In this document: positions 1-8,895 of the stretch, piece by piece
Layout: each line of letters starts with the position of its first letter
How positions within the stretch are numbered: position 1 is the stretch's first letter
Source: an uncultured Paracoccaceae bacterium
GTDB lineage: Bacteria > Pseudomonadota > Alphaproteobacteria > Rhodobacterales > Rhodobacteraceae
Length of the DNA stretch: 64,000 nt
Direction of reading: 5' to 3'
NCBI GenBank assembly: GCA_947489325.1
Contig: CANLDA010000015.1
Coordinates: 1-64,000 of the forward strand
The notes under the pieces: model-generated
The model's input: the letters and a program-made list of their open reading frames with translations, nothing else
What the model was told of the DNA's origin: nothing
Databases searched by the model: none
Translations under genes and position numbers: made by a program

Positions 1-63
1 CGATGCCCCAAGGTCTTCCTCTCGGCAATCGCCCTGGCTGCAACCGTCATATTCTGGTTATGA
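1..63 (+). CDS. C-terminal end of a membrane protein (partial)
   Basis: Frame 1 is open from the window edge to a TGA at 61-63 and encodes 20 residues ending PKVFLSAIALAATVIFWL. The hydrophobic run looks like a last transmembrane helix. It would converge on the leftward GNAT gene. Only the tail is visible, so the family cannot be named and chance openness is possible. Confidence 0.4.
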   Translation, partial: RCPKVFLSAIALAATVIFWL

Positions 64-102
64 GTCCAGAGCCTAGGACACTATCGCCATTTGAAAAACG
101 AC

Positions 103-594
103 TTAGTCTTTCAGATCAAAGCGTTTTAGAATTTTATCTGTTTTTGTGCCATCAGCCAATTCGAAGTTTTCTAGGCGCCCCCAATCGCGAAATCCACGGC
201 TTTGGTAATAGATCAACCCACCTTCATTGTCGGCGCGAATACTGGCATTAATCCATTCATAATCTAGGTCAATGGCGGCCTGCATTGTGGCGTTGAACAA
301 TTTTGAACCAATACCAAGTCCGGTCTGTCCAGGTTTGACAAAGGTGCTTATGTCGCAAGCCTCGGATGGAAGGTTTTGATGCGGCCCGATCCATTGAAAC
401 CCTAATAAGTTTCCGGATTCATTTTCAGCCACAAACCATGTTGCTTGAGAAGGATTTGAAAAGAGCCATTGCCCCAATGCTTCGGCGGTTGTCTGTTCGA
501 CACGGGCAGTTGTACCACCAATAGAAATGATGTCGTTTAACAAATGCGCAGACTGTTGGAGGTCCGCAGTAGAGCCATTGCGAATAATCAGCAT
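103..594 (-). CDS. GNAT-family N-acetyltransferase
   Basis: A 163-residue protein with the GNAT fold layout. The acetyl-CoA pyrophosphate-binding stretch QTGLGIGSKL lies at residues 90-99, followed by a helix and the late segment YYQSRGF typical of the family C-terminus. It probably transfers an acetyl group from acetyl-CoA to an amine in the cytoplasm; the substrate cannot be told. The start lies 3 bp after the stop of the upstream HD-domain gene on the same strand, so the two are probably cotranscribed. Confidence 0.85.
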   Translation of the reverse strand: MLIIRNGSTADLQQSAHLLNDIISIGGTTARVEQTTAEALGQWLFSNPSQATWFVAENESGNLLGFQWIGPHQNLPSEACDISTFVKPGQTGLGIGSKLFNATMQAAIDLDYEWINASIRADNEGGLIYYQSRGFRDWGRLENFELADGTKTDKILKRFDLKD

Positions 595-597
595 GAA

Positions 598-1185
598 TTA
601 GCCTATCTGGGTGAGCAAGACATTATGTCTGGCAGTAAAATCGTTGCGGGTCTCGATCGGGGGACGCAGGTGTATGGATAATCCTTCGATCAGCTCGATC
701 TTGGGGCGTCCAAACAGTTTATTCGCCTCGCCTTCGGTAAAGCCTGCAATTTGGGTGGCCTCCATCCAAGCGCTGATTTTGTCGGCGCGTTTGATCTGAG
801 TTTTGATGGTTTTTGGCAGTGCGGCAGGTAAACCAAACCGGATATGGATCGCCGCGGTCAGACGCTTGTCCAACTCTTCATAATCTGGCCCCACAGCAGA
901 TTTAACCGGAGAAATCATGTCGCCGATTACATACTCTGGCGCATCATGCAGCAGTGCCGCAAGTCGCCACTTCGCCGGAGCCTTCGGATACATGCGCCCA
1001 AACAAATCTTCGACCAGTAAGGAATGTTCAGCCACGGAATAAGCAAAATCACCAATGGTTTGCCCGTTCCACCGCGCCACAAAGGCAAGCCCATGGGCAA
1101 TGTCCTCTATTTCGATATCAACAGGGGTCGGGTCCAGCAGGTCAAGCCTGCGTCCCGATAGCATACGTTGCCAGGCGCGTGTCAC
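598..1185 (-). CDS. HD-domain phosphohydrolase (YfbR-like)
   Basis: A 195-residue protein with HD-superfamily metal ligands: H54 (VAEHSLLV), the H80-D81 pair (LLHDAPEYVIGD) and D135 (RADKIS). The spacing resembles the 5'-deoxynucleotidase YfbR, which removes phosphate from dNMPs. Enzymes of this group are cytoplasmic, metal-dependent phosphohydrolases. The exact nucleotide substrate is inferred only from similarity. It is the first gene of a probable two-gene unit with the GNAT gene downstream. Confidence 0.8.
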   Translation of the reverse strand: MTRAWQRMLSGRRLDLLDPTPVDIEIEDIAHGLAFVARWNGQTIGDFAYSVAEHSLLVEDLFGRMYPKAPAKWRLAALLHDAPEYVIGDMISPVKSAVGPDYEELDKRLTAAIHIRFGLPAALPKTIKTQIKRADKISAWMEATQIAGFTEGEANKLFGRPKIELIEGLSIHLRPPIETRNDFTARHNVLLTQIG

Positions 1186-1572
1186 GTCAGCATTTCCAGA
1201 TCATGTTCAAACAGGTGCCGATATTTGTACAAAATCTGTTGTTCAGCAAGCCGTGATCTGCCCATTTACAGAATATGAACCGCACGAAATGCTGAAGCAC
1301 CCAACGTCTTATCTTCAGAAAAACCCTTGTTTCACAAAGGGTTTGCCTGTGTTCAATTGGGCACACCACCCTTGCACCAAAATGGAATTGCCCAGAAAAA
1401 GCCACAATGTTCCAGTATTTCAACCCCATCGCGATCACCTGCTGCCGACACTTGTGTGATCTGCCGTGTTTTGAAACTCGGCACTGAAATGGCGATATCA
1501 GGTATGAGGGGGGCATGGTATTCCTCCCCCGTGCCCTCCTCTTACAGAAACCAGTGTGGAAAGGAGCTTGTT
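1186..1572. other. Intergenic region, no supported gene
   Basis: A 387-bp gap between the leftward HD gene and the rightward small secreted protein. Open frames on both strands here lack family features and a convincing start. Two hairpins are visible: AAACCCTT...AAGGGTTT at 1321-1344, and a G-run/C-run pair around 1506-1545 just before the downstream ribosome-binding site. It probably holds two divergent promoters and a structured leader; a small RNA cannot be excluded. Confidence 0.5.
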
Positions 1573-1887
1573 ATGTTCAAGCGACTGATGACCGCCGGGC
1601 TTTTGTTCGGCATGGCAGCAACCGCCCCTCCGGCATACGCCGCCAACTGTGCATTGCGTGATACGGTCGTGAACCGACTGCAATCACAATTTTCTGAAAC
1701 CCTGACCGCTGGCGGACTTCAGGCCAGCGCAACCACCCAAACCGTAATTGAGGTTTGGGCCTCTCAGGAAACCGGAACCTTTACGGTGATCCTGACCAAC
1801 CCGCAGGGCGTGTCCTGTGTGGTGGCCGCCGGAACGGATTTTTTCAACCAAAAGGCCGAACAAATGCCCAAGGGCGCGCCAAGCTGA
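1573..1887 (+). CDS. Small secreted protein with two cysteines, unknown function
   Basis: A 104-residue protein whose start is set by AAGGAG at 1561-1566 and an ATG at 1573, inside a longer open frame. Residues 1-27 form a Sec signal peptide (MFKRLM, hydrophobic core, AYA cleavage site). The mature part of about 77 residues carries one cysteine at its beginning (ANCALRD) and one near its end (GVSCVV), so a periplasmic disulfide is likely. The form NCALRDTVV...VIEVWASQETGTF...GVSCVVAAG matches, from memory, a widespread Rhodobacteraceae hypothetical family. No function is known to me. Confidence 0.75.
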   Translation: MFKRLMTAGLLFGMAATAPPAYAANCALRDTVVNRLQSQFSETLTAGGLQASATTQTVIEVWASQETGTFTVILTNPQGVSCVVAAGTDFFNQKAEQMPKGAPS

Positions 1888-1982
1888 CACAGACGACCAT
1901 CCCGCCAACGCACCTGCCATTGCCGCCTCGTGCATCTGGTGCTATCTGAGGCGCAAACGTAATGCGTAAGGAGCACGGCGGG

Positions 1983-3374
1983 ATGCCGACAGATTATATT
2001 GTAAAAGACATCAACCTTGCTGACTTTGGCCGCAAGGAACTGGACATCGCGGAAACCGAAATGCCGGGCCTGATGGCCCTACGTGCAGAATATGGCGAAA
2101 GCAAACCTCTGAAGGGGTCTCGCATCGTTGGCTCGCTGCATATGACCATTCAGACCGCCGTTCTGATTGAAACGCTTGTTGCCTTGGGTGCAGACGTGCG
2201 TTGGGCAAGCTGCAATATCTTCTCTACCCAAGATCACGCGGCGGCAGCAATTGCCGCAGGTGGCACCCCGGTGTTTGCCATCAAGGGTCAGACATTGGTT
2301 GAGCATTGGGATTATCTGGATAAGTCCTTCATGTTCCCAGAAGGCGCCAACCTGATCTTGGATGACGGTGGCGACGCCACGCTGTATGTGCTGCTGGGCG
2401 CGCGGGTCGAGGCAGGTGAAACCAACCTGATCGAAACCCCCACATCCGAAGAAGAAGAAGCAATCTTTGCGCAGATCAAAAAGCGCATGGCGGAAACGCC
2501 CGGCTGGTTCACAAAAACACGCGACGCAATTGTTGGTGTCTCCGAAGAAACCACAACCGGTGTGCATCGTTTGTATGAACTTCATAAAAACGGCCAACTG
2601 CCATTCCCTGCGATCAACGTAAATGACAGCGTCACCAAGTCGAAGTTCGACAACAAGTACGGCTGCAAAGAAAGCCTCGTTGACGGCATTCGTCGTGCAA
2701 CCGACACCATGATGGCCGGCAAGGTTGCCGTGGTGTGTGGTTATGGCGATGTGGGCAAAGGATCGGCCGCATCCCTTCGCGGCGCAGGCGCACGTGTGAA
2801 AGTCACCGAGGTTGACCCCATTTGCGCGCTTCAGGCGGCAATGGACGGATTCGAAGTTGTTATTCTGGAAGAAGAAGTGTCCAGCGCGGACATCTTTATC
2901 ACTACTACCGGCAACAAAGACGTGATCCGCATCGAGCACATGCGCGAGATGAAGGACATGGCGATCGTTGGCAACATTGGTCACTTTGACAATGAAATTC
3001 AGGTGGCCAATCTGAAAAACCACAAGTGGACCAACATTAAAGAACAAGTGGACATGATCGAAATGCCGTCTGGCAATCGCATGATCCTCTTGTCCGAAGG
3101 TCGTCTGTTGAACCTTGGCAACGCCACGGGCCATCCATCGTTTGTGATGTCTGCCAGCTTTACCAATCAGGTTCTGGCACAGATTGAGCTGTGGACCAAA
3201 GGCGATGATTACGACAATTCCGTCTATATTCTGCCCAAGCATCTGGACGAAAAAGTCGCCCGTCTGCATCTGGGTCGGATCGGCGTGAAACTGTCCAAAC
3301 TGACCGCAGAACAGGCTGATTATATCGGTGTTGGCACCGAAGGGCCGTTCAAGCCAGAACACTATCGGTACTAA
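1983..3374 (+). CDS. ahcY: Adenosylhomocysteinase
   Basis: Hydrolyses S-adenosylhomocysteine to homocysteine and adenosine in the cytoplasm, relieving product inhibition of methyltransferases and feeding the methionine cycle. The 463-residue chain is full length for the bacterial form. It shows the NAD-binding segment [15 protein letters not shown] and the conserved C-terminus ending FKPEHYRY. I chose the ATG at 1983, where AAGGAG sits 8 bp upstream; an in-frame ATG at 1962 would add seven residues and lacks a good ribosome-binding site. No SAH-type riboswitch could be recognised in the short leader. A strong terminator follows. Confidence 0.98.
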   Translation: MPTDYIVKDINLADFGRKELDIAETEMPGLMALRAEYGESKPLKGSRIVGSLHMTIQTAVLIETLVALGADVRWASCNIFSTQDHAAAAIAAGGTPVFAIKGQTLVEHWDYLDKSFMFPEGANLILDDGGDATLYVLLGARVEAGETNLIETPTSEEEEAIFAQIKKRMAETPGWFTKTRDAIVGVSEETTTGVHRLYELHKNGQLPFPAINVNDSVTKSKFDNKYGCKESLVDGIRRATDTMMAGKVAVVCGYGDVGKGSAASLRGAGARVKVTEVDPICALQAAMDGFEVVILEEEVSSADIFITTTGNKDVIRIEHMREMKDMAIVGNIGHFDNEIQVANLKNHKWTNIKEQVDMIEMPSGNRMILLSEGRLLNLGNATGHPSFVMSASFTNQVLAQIELWTKGDDYDNSVYILPKHLDEKVARLHLGRIGVKLSKLTAEQADYIGVGTEGPFKPEHYRY

Positions 3375-3422
3375 TATTTGAATAAACTGGACTGAAATTC
3401 AGTCCACGTTATCATCAATATA

Positions 3423-3452
3423 GCCGGGCCAATATTCTGGCCCGGCCTTTTT
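3423..3452 (+). terminator. Rho-independent terminator of ahcY
   Basis: A perfect 8-bp stem, GCCGGGCC (3423-3430) with GGCCCGGC (3439-3446), an 8-nt loop and a following CTTTTT tract. It lies 49 bp after the ahcY stop and just before the ribosome-binding site of the next gene. Confidence 0.9.
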
Positions 3453-3472
3453 GTTTTAAAAAGGAAGTATTG

Positions 3473-4156
3473 ATGACTGATAAGGAATTGCCAGAAAGTT
3501 TTGGCGCAGAAATCTCTGACACGCCAAATTCAGAGATTCCACCCGAGCCCGAAATGCAAGCGCGTGCACGCATTGTTCCGACTACATTACCGGTTGACTG
3601 GAACGCTTATGCATCGGGTCAGAATTATTGTGCACAGGCCGCATTAGTGACAGTCATGGCGGCCTTTAATGCCACGAATGGCCGCACTTTGGAGCAATCA
3701 TTCGTCGACATTATGAATGGATATCCCCCTGACTTGGTTTGGGGTCATGCCGGAACCCACCCTGATCAACTTGTCCGTGCTGCACGTGCCCAAGATCTGA
3801 ATTGTTACTTCAAAAGTGTTTCAAACTGGTATCTCGGTGGTTTTGACAACCCGGCAATGAACAACCAATTCTGGGAGCCACACCGTGACCATGTCTTTGA
3901 TCTCATCACCAAAGGCTATCCCGCGATCTGCCTTGTTGATGCAGGAATGATGACAGATGGGGGCTCTAATCCGTTCACGCTGCATTACGTGGTGGCGCAT
4001 AGCTATTCCAATGGAACCATCGGCATATGTAATGACGTGATCAACAGACGGTATTCCAACAGCCGCATGGATTTCTCATCCTTTGCCAGAGCATGGGAAT
4101 GTCGCATCTTGCCAACCGGTGCCCCCAAATTCTTTGCCGCATTTGTTTATCCCTAA
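3473..4156 (+). CDS. Papain/C39-like cysteine peptidase domain protein, orphan
   Basis: A 227-residue protein without signal peptide or membrane segment. The layout is that of C39-like papain-fold peptidases: Q50-N-Y-C53 gives the oxyanion glutamine and candidate nucleophile, H171 in LHYVVAHSY the catalytic histidine, and N187 or D188 in GTIGICND the third residue. The alanine after C53 replaces the usual glycine. Residues 1-35 are acidic, proline-rich and probably flexible. The ATG at 3473 has AAGGAAG 6-10 bp upstream; a TTG directly before it is a weaker choice. Flanking terminators suggest a single-gene transcript. Activity and substrate are inferred only. Confidence 0.7.
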   Translation: MTDKELPESFGAEISDTPNSEIPPEPEMQARARIVPTTLPVDWNAYASGQNYCAQAALVTVMAAFNATNGRTLEQSFVDIMNGYPPDLVWGHAGTHPDQLVRAARAQDLNCYFKSVSNWYLGGFDNPAMNNQFWEPHRDHVFDLITKGYPAICLVDAGMMTDGGSNPFTLHYVVAHSYSNGTIGICNDVINRRYSNSRMDFSSFARAWECRILPTGAPKFFAAFVYP

Positions 4157-4276
4157 ATGCGGGGAATTGGCGTGGAGTTTCCCCTTTGAGAGCGCATGCC
4201 ATGGCCTTAGCGTTGCTTTGAGCCCGACGGGTTCATTGTTTCAATGGGGATGACCCGACCAAAGGGAGTAAGACTT

Positions 4277-4618
4277 ATGGGAAAACGCGACGACTTGATC
4301 GCTCAGTATGCGGACGATCTGCGCAACAAATGCGGCATGGAGCCAGACATGGACCTGCTGACCAAAGTAACCATCGGATGCGGTCCTGCGATTTATAATG
4401 CTGACGCGTCTACTGTCGCAGCCACCCAACCAGCCGAGCTTGAAACCGTCAAAAACAACTTTCTGATGAAAAAGCTGGGCCTTGCAGACAGCCCCGATCT
4501 GATGGCGGCGATCAATTCTGTGATCGAAACCTATGGCCGCTCAGAGCGCAACAAATACCGCGCCGTGGTTTATTACATGCTGACCAAGCATTTCGGCAAA
4601 GATTCCATCTACGGCTGA
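4277..4618 (+). CDS. DUF2853 family protein
   Basis: A 113-residue soluble protein matching the DUF2853 pattern: an N-terminal KCG-PDMDLLTKVTIGCGP block, the IYNADASTV segment, then a helical half ending VVYYMLTKHFGKDSIYG. Function is unknown. GGGAG at 4264-4268 precedes the ATG at 4277, which is preferred over an upstream start in the same frame. It stands alone between two terminators and is probably monocistronic. Confidence 0.85.
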   Translation: MGKRDDLIAQYADDLRNKCGMEPDMDLLTKVTIGCGPAIYNADASTVAATQPAELETVKNNFLMKKLGLADSPDLMAAINSVIETYGRSERNKYRAVVYYMLTKHFGKDSIYG

Positions 4619-4640
4619 ACCTGTTGAATAATCGTCTAAA

Positions 4641-4671
4641 CGTCCCTTTGGTTAAAGGGACGTTTTCTTTT
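4641..4671 (+). terminator. Rho-independent terminator after the DUF2853 gene
   Basis: A 9-bp perfect stem CGTCCCTTT (4641-4649) with AAAGGGACG (4654-4662), a GGTT loop and a T-rich tail (TTTTCTTTTT). It starts 22 bp after the stop codon. Confidence 0.92.
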
Positions 4672-4838
4672 TGCACGCCATTGTAATTACTTGATGTTTG
4701 TCAAGCGCCGCTCTCTGCGGTATCCATAGTCAACGGCCAGGATGGCCAGGACCTAATTCGAATACACGTGTGGTGAGTAGGGAGCACGTGGGGATGTGAG
4801 GGTTCTGGCGTGTGCGAGTCAGGGCCCTCACATATTTT

Positions 4839-5234
4839 CTAAATCAACGTCAGTACAAGGCCAATCACGGCACAGCCCCACGTGGCATATCCCGCATCAA
4901 TCAATGTCAACGTACGAGACCGCCCGGCAAAAGCGTAATTCGTGGCAATCCATGGTGACGCCATGAACAACCCAATGCCCAGCCCGGCCACAAACCCTTT
5001 GCCCACCTCATCAATTCCGGCCAGCGAAAACACATGCCGCATCATTCCGGCCACAACAATCGCGCAGAGGAATGAGATGATAAAAGGCGTCTTGTCTTGC
5101 ATATTTGCGGGTTTGCCGTCCGCGTCGGTCTCAACGCCAGATGCCGCAACCCATGGCTTTGCCAGCGCCATGTACCACACGGCCCCAAATATCCACGCCG
5201 CTGCGGCTGCAATTATTACATTCAAAATTTCCAT
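4839..5234 (-). CDS. DUF1761 family membrane protein
   Basis: A 131-residue protein with about four transmembrane segments (roughly residues 3-24, 50-68, 79-98 and 112-131) and the family arrangement of an N-terminal AAWIFGAVWYMALAKPW followed by GxGLFMASPW. Its function is unknown; small DUF1761 proteins lie in the inner membrane. No neighbour is close enough for an operon. A GTGAGGG/CCCTCAC inverted repeat at about 4796-4832 lies just past its 3' end and may be a weak terminator. Confidence 0.85.
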   Translation of the reverse strand: MEILNVIIAAAAAWIFGAVWYMALAKPWVAASGVETDADGKPANMQDKTPFIISFLCAIVVAGMMRHVFSLAGIDEVGKGFVAGLGIGLFMASPWIATNYAFAGRSRTLTLIDAGYATWGCAVIGLVLTLI

Positions 5235-5306
5235 CGGCTTTCTCCTGTCCGCCTGAATATGGAAATTATGCCTGATTTGACGAACATGCCAAGGGGCAGG
5301 GAATTT

Positions 5307-5720
5307 TCAAACCCCACCAAGCTCCGTCACAATGCGCCATTCTTCTTCGGTGACAGGCTGCACCGACAAGCGTGAACTTTTGACCAATGCCATTTCGGCA
5401 AGCCGTGGATCATCCTTGATCATCGCCAAGCTCACCGGCTTTGGCACGGGCGCGATGGCCTTAATGTCAACGCATTGCCACCGTTCATCATCGGTTGTGG
5501 AATCCTGATGGGCCTCGGCGATCACTTCGACAATCCCGACCACGGATTTTTCCTTTTGGCTGTGATAGAAAAAGCCGCGATCCCCAACCTTCATCTCTCG
5601 CATGAAATTGCGCGCCTGATAATTGCGCACGCCGTCCCATTCCTCGCCCGCGCCTCCCTTGGCAACCTGATCCTGCCAGCCCCAGGTCGAAGGTTCCGAT
5701 TTGAACAGCCAGTACCGCAT
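5307..5720 (-). CDS. EVE domain protein (thymocyte nuclear protein 1-like)
   Basis: A 137-residue single EVE domain, starting MRYWLFKSEPSTWGW and containing WDGVRNYQARNFMREMKVGD and FFYHS, all hallmarks of the family. The PUA-like EVE fold is associated with binding modified bases in nucleic acid, but no enzymatic role is established. The ATG at 5718-5720 shares its A with the TGA of the preceding gene (TGATG), so translational coupling is likely and a longer upstream start is rejected. It is the last gene of tsaD-gpsA-yciI-EVE. Confidence 0.92.
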   Translation of the reverse strand: MRYWLFKSEPSTWGWQDQVAKGGAGEEWDGVRNYQARNFMREMKVGDRGFFYHSQKEKSVVGIVEVIAEAHQDSTTDDERWQCVDIKAIAPVPKPVSLAMIKDDPRLAEMALVKSSRLSVQPVTEEEWRIVTELGGV

Positions 5721-5992
5721 CAGCCGATCACCTTGTTCCAAGCGGTGATTTCAACGCTTTCAAACAAACCCGCGTGTTTATAAGGATCATTTGCGGCCCA
5801 ATCCTGCGCAGCAGCCATATCCGGGAATTCCAGAATAATAAGTGATCCGCACATATCTCCATTATCGTCCAAAAATGGACCTGCCATTTCCACCGCGTCG
5901 GTAGATTTCAAATAGGCCACATGGGCATCACGATTGGCCTTACGAATGTCCAATGCGCCGGGTTTGTCTTTGGCAATCAGGGCAAAACGCAT
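5720..5992 (-). CDS. YciI family protein
   Basis: A 90-residue YCII-domain protein, starting MRFALIAKDKPGALDIRKANRDAHVAYLK and containing the GPFLDDNGDMCGSLIILEF core. The family has a dimeric ferredoxin-like alpha-beta barrel with a conserved His-Asp pair, and its physiological role is mostly unknown. It starts 3 bp after gpsA and shares a base with the EVE gene downstream, so it is an internal gene of the operon. Confidence 0.88.
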   Translation of the reverse strand: MRFALIAKDKPGALDIRKANRDAHVAYLKSTDAVEMAGPFLDDNGDMCGSLIILEFPDMAAAQDWAANDPYKHAGLFESVEITAWNKVIG

Positions 5993-5995
5993 GTG

Positions 5996-6955
5996 TTATT
6001 CCTCTTTTGGTGGGCGAGATAAGAGCATTTCCATAGCATCCTGCACCCGCATTTTCTGGTCAAGCAAGGCGACGACCGCCTCGGTTATCGGCATATCAAT
6101 GTTCAGATCGTTGGCACGTTGCACGGTTGCCCGCGCGGTCGCGGCGCCTTCGACTGTTATCAAAGGATCAAAGGGCTTTCCTTGTCCAATGGAAAGGCCA
6201 AAACGATAGTTTCGAGACAAATCTGACGTACATGTCAACGCAAGGTCACCAAAACCGGACAGCCCGGCTAACGTATCAGGTCGCGCGCCTAGCGCCTGAG
6301 CCATGCGGGTCATTTCAGCATACCCGCGTGTCATCAGCGCAGCGCGGGCGCTGTCACCCAATCCGGCACCAATGACAGCGCCACACGCAATCGCCATCAC
6401 GTTCTTCAACGCACCGCCCAATTCGGCACCGACGGTATCAGTGGTGCGATAAATTCGCAGATTAGGCGTCATCAGATCATCCTGAAGTGGCTGGCAGGCC
6501 GCATCATCATAGCAGGCGAGCGTCAGTGCCGTGGGTAACCCTCGTGCAATATCATCGGCAAAACTTGGTCCGGTCAGAATGGCCGCATTTGCGCCAGGCA
6601 CGACGTCTTGAATGACTGCAATTGGGCCTAGGCCTGTTGTCAATTCGATCCCCTTGCAGCACGCCACCAGCATACGGTCATGCAATTGAGAATAATCCTG
6701 CAAGACGCTGCGCATCATTTGCATAGGCACTGCAAGCAGCATGTATTGGGCAAGCGCCGAATCCATATCCGACGTGATCTGCAGTGAACTAGGCAACGCG
6801 CATCCCGGCAAACGCGCTACATTTTCCCGCGTCTCGCGCATCTTTTGCGCCGCAGTTTCACTGCGTGCCCACAGGGTGACAGGTCGCCCTGTTTGGGACA
6901 ACGAAATTGCCAATGCAGTGCCAAAGGCACCGGATCCAATCACGCTAATGCTCAT
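5996..6955 (-). CDS. gpsA: Glycerol-3-phosphate dehydrogenase [NAD(P)+]
   Basis: Reduces dihydroxyacetone phosphate to sn-glycerol 3-phosphate, the backbone for phospholipids, in the cytoplasm. The 319-residue protein has the N-terminal dinucleotide fold [12 protein letters not shown], the CCKGIE segment, [18 protein letters not shown], and the substrate-site stretch [14 protein letters not shown]. Its start overlaps the end of tsaD by 4 bp, indicating coupled expression. Length and motifs are those of a complete enzyme. Confidence 0.97.
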   Translation of the reverse strand: MSISVIGSGAFGTALAISLSQTGRPVTLWARSETAAQKMRETRENVARLPGCALPSSLQITSDMDSALAQYMLLAVPMQMMRSVLQDYSQLHDRMLVACCKGIELTTGLGPIAVIQDVVPGANAAILTGPSFADDIARGLPTALTLACYDDAACQPLQDDLMTPNLRIYRTTDTVGAELGGALKNVMAIACGAVIGAGLGDSARAALMTRGYAEMTRMAQALGARPDTLAGLSGFGDLALTCTSDLSRNYRFGLSIGQGKPFDPLITVEGAATARATVQRANDLNIDMPITEAVVALLDQKMRVQDAMEMLLSRPPKEE

Positions 6956-8049
6956 GCCTTGGCCCCCTTTTTTCCACTACCCAACAAGGCTGGTGCGTGT
7001 TTATCCAAGGGCCACCTTGGGCGCGCCATCAATGTCATGTCATCGCGATGTCCTGCGTTGAACCGTTCCAACCCAGCATAAGCGATCATCGCGGCGTTGT
7101 CGGTACATAATGCCAAAGGTGGGGCGGTAAATATGACGCTGTTTTCTACACAAACAGTCTCTAACCCGGCGCGAATAGCGGTATTTGCCGCCACGCCACC
7201 CGCCACGGCCAATGTGGGTTCAGCCGGGTTTTCCGCCAGATATATGTCCAGCGCACGGATAGTTTTCTTACATAACACATCCGCAACAGCCGCCTGAAAA
7301 GATGCGCACATATCGGCGCGGTCTTGTCGCGTCAGCCCGCCCTTTTCCGCGACAAGTGCATCACGCGCACGCAGCAGCGCCGTTTTCAAACCAGAAAAGG
7401 ACATGTCGCATCCGGGACGGTCCAGCAATGGCCGTGGAAAGGCGAACCGTTTGGGATCACCCTTTTCTGCCTCTGCTTGCACACTTGGACCACCGGGTTG
7501 TGGCAAGCCGAGCAAACGGGCGGTTTTATCAAACGCCTCGCCCGGGGCGTCATCAATTGTACCGCCAAGTCGGGTGAAATCATCTGCGCCGCGCACAATC
7601 AGGAACTGGCAATGCCCACCTGATACAAGCAACATGAGATAAGGAAAGGCGATCTGATCTGTTAGGCGTGGCGTCAGGGCATGACCTGCCAGATGGTTCA
7701 CCCCAACCAAAGGAATTCCCAATCCCGCCGACAACCCTTTGGCACACATCACGCCGGATAACACGCCACCAATCAACCCCGGCCCCGCCGTTACCGCAAT
7801 GGCGTCGATCTCTGCCAAAGACATTCCGGCCTGTTCCAGCGCCTCAATCACGCAAAGGTCAAGCTTTTCCGCATGGGCGCGCGCTGCGATTTCGGGCACG
7901 ACACCGCCAAATGGCGCGTGCAATTCGTTCTGCCCCTGTACGACAGATGCTAGAATTTGCGCCGCTTCGCCGCCGGTTTGGCGGATGATTGCCGCTGCCG
8001 TATCATCGCAGCTGCTTTCGAGACCAAGAATCGTTGTCGTTTCTTTCAT
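6952..8049 (-). CDS. tsaD: tRNA N6-threonylcarbamoyladenosine transferase TsaD
   Basis: Transfers the threonylcarbamoyl group to A37 of ANN-decoding tRNAs together with TsaB and TsaE. The 365-residue chain has the ASKHA-type start [18 protein letters not shown], the metal site H119-LAG-H123, and [12 protein letters not shown] near the end. The ATG at 8047-8049 (MKETTTILG) is chosen; the open frame extends 37 codons further, but that part is not family-like and would run into hemD. It is divergent from hemD with 57 bp between starts and heads the operon with gpsA. Confidence 0.96.
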   Translation of the reverse strand: MKETTTILGLESSCDDTAAAIIRQTGGEAAQILASVVQGQNELHAPFGGVVPEIAARAHAEKLDLCVIEALEQAGMSLAEIDAIAVTAGPGLIGGVLSGVMCAKGLSAGLGIPLVGVNHLAGHALTPRLTDQIAFPYLMLLVSGGHCQFLIVRGADDFTRLGGTIDDAPGEAFDKTARLLGLPQPGGPSVQAEAEKGDPKRFAFPRPLLDRPGCDMSFSGLKTALLRARDALVAEKGGLTRQDRADMCASFQAAVADVLCKKTIRALDIYLAENPAEPTLAVAGGVAANTAIRAGLETVCVENSVIFTAPPLALCTDNAAMIAYAGLERFNAGHRDDMTLMARPRWPLDKHAPALLGSGKKGAKA

Positions 8050-8106
8050 TTCCGCCGCCACTGTGTCAGACCTGTTTTCAGGTAACATCGCGAGACTTTC
8101 TGAACA

Positions 8107-8844
8107 ATGGCCCGCCCCGCGGAAAACAATACTCCAACGATCATTCTGACACGCCCGCAACAGGCGTCACAGCAAACAATGAACGATCTGGCGACCTTGG
8201 TCCCCCAAGATGCAATCCGTATTTCACCGCTTTTATCGATTGAGCCGACCGGGGTGGATGTTGAATTGGCAGAGGGTGAAAATGTTATTTTCACCTCTCG
8301 CAATGCTGTTGAACACGTTCCGGCGCAATCCAGAATCGCGTGGTGTGTTGGTGATGCTACCGCCAAAGCCGCCACACAAAAGGGATGGCATGCTATCAGT
8401 GCTGGAGGGGATGCCGAGACGTTGTTTCAACGCATTACAACCACCCCAAACCCAGGCTCCCTTATGCATCTGCGCGGAGAAGTTGCCACCGGCAACCTTG
8501 CGCAACGTCTGATCGACGCCAACATCCAAACACGTGATGTTGTTGTTTATCGGCAGATACCAAAGGACATGACGGCCGAGGCCGGGAAATTATTATCCGG
8601 GGGAAACCCTGTCATTCTTCCCCTTTATTCTCCTAACACAGCCCGTCATCTATGTGCGCAGGGACCGTTTCGTGCACCGCTTGTCTTGGTGGCCATCAGC
8701 AAAGCTGTCGAAAAAGAGCTGTTGTCGCTGCCGCGTGTAACCTGCATCGTATCGGACGCAGCCACCGGCGCATCCATGTTGAATGCGATAAAACTTGCGT
8801 GGGATCTATCCTGTCGCATTGAGCACAGGCCAAACCTTGCCTAA
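8107..8844 (+). CDS. hemD: Uroporphyrinogen-III synthase
   Basis: Closes and inverts the D ring of hydroxymethylbilane to give uroporphyrinogen III. The family is poorly conserved, but the 245-residue protein has the two-lobed pattern: ILTRPQ near the N-terminus, [39 protein letters not shown] and, in the second half, [10 protein letters not shown] and [12 protein letters not shown]. It is followed within about 50 bp by the mitofilin-like gene and then hemY, a set often kept together in alphaproteobacteria. Its promoter must lie in the short divergent gap with tsaD. Confidence 0.92.
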   Translation: MARPAENNTPTIILTRPQQASQQTMNDLATLVPQDAIRISPLLSIEPTGVDVELAEGENVIFTSRNAVEHVPAQSRIAWCVGDATAKAATQKGWHAISAGGDAETLFQRITTTPNPGSLMHLRGEVATGNLAQRLIDANIQTRDVVVYRQIPKDMTAEAGKLLSGGNPVILPLYSPNTARHLCAQGPFRAPLVLVAISKAVEKELLSLPRVTCIVSDAATGASMLNAIKLAWDLSCRIEHRPNLA

Positions 8845-8895
8845 GGTTGTGGGATTGTACAGATGATGATTTCGGATTCGAAAGGATAAAACCAA

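Noticed and set aside
954-1459. Open frames overlapping and following the HD gene start on the + strand
   Set aside because: Low-complexity translations without family features; they overlap a well-supported gene or a gap without a good start.
1888-1982. SAM/SAH riboswitch upstream of ahcY
   Set aside because: The leader is under 100 bp and no conserved SAH or SAM/SAH riboswitch core could be matched.
2079-3362. Long open frame (427 codons) antisense to ahcY
   Set aside because: It mirrors a highly conserved gene, its translation is rich in His/Phe/Cys without any motif, and it has no ribosome-binding site.
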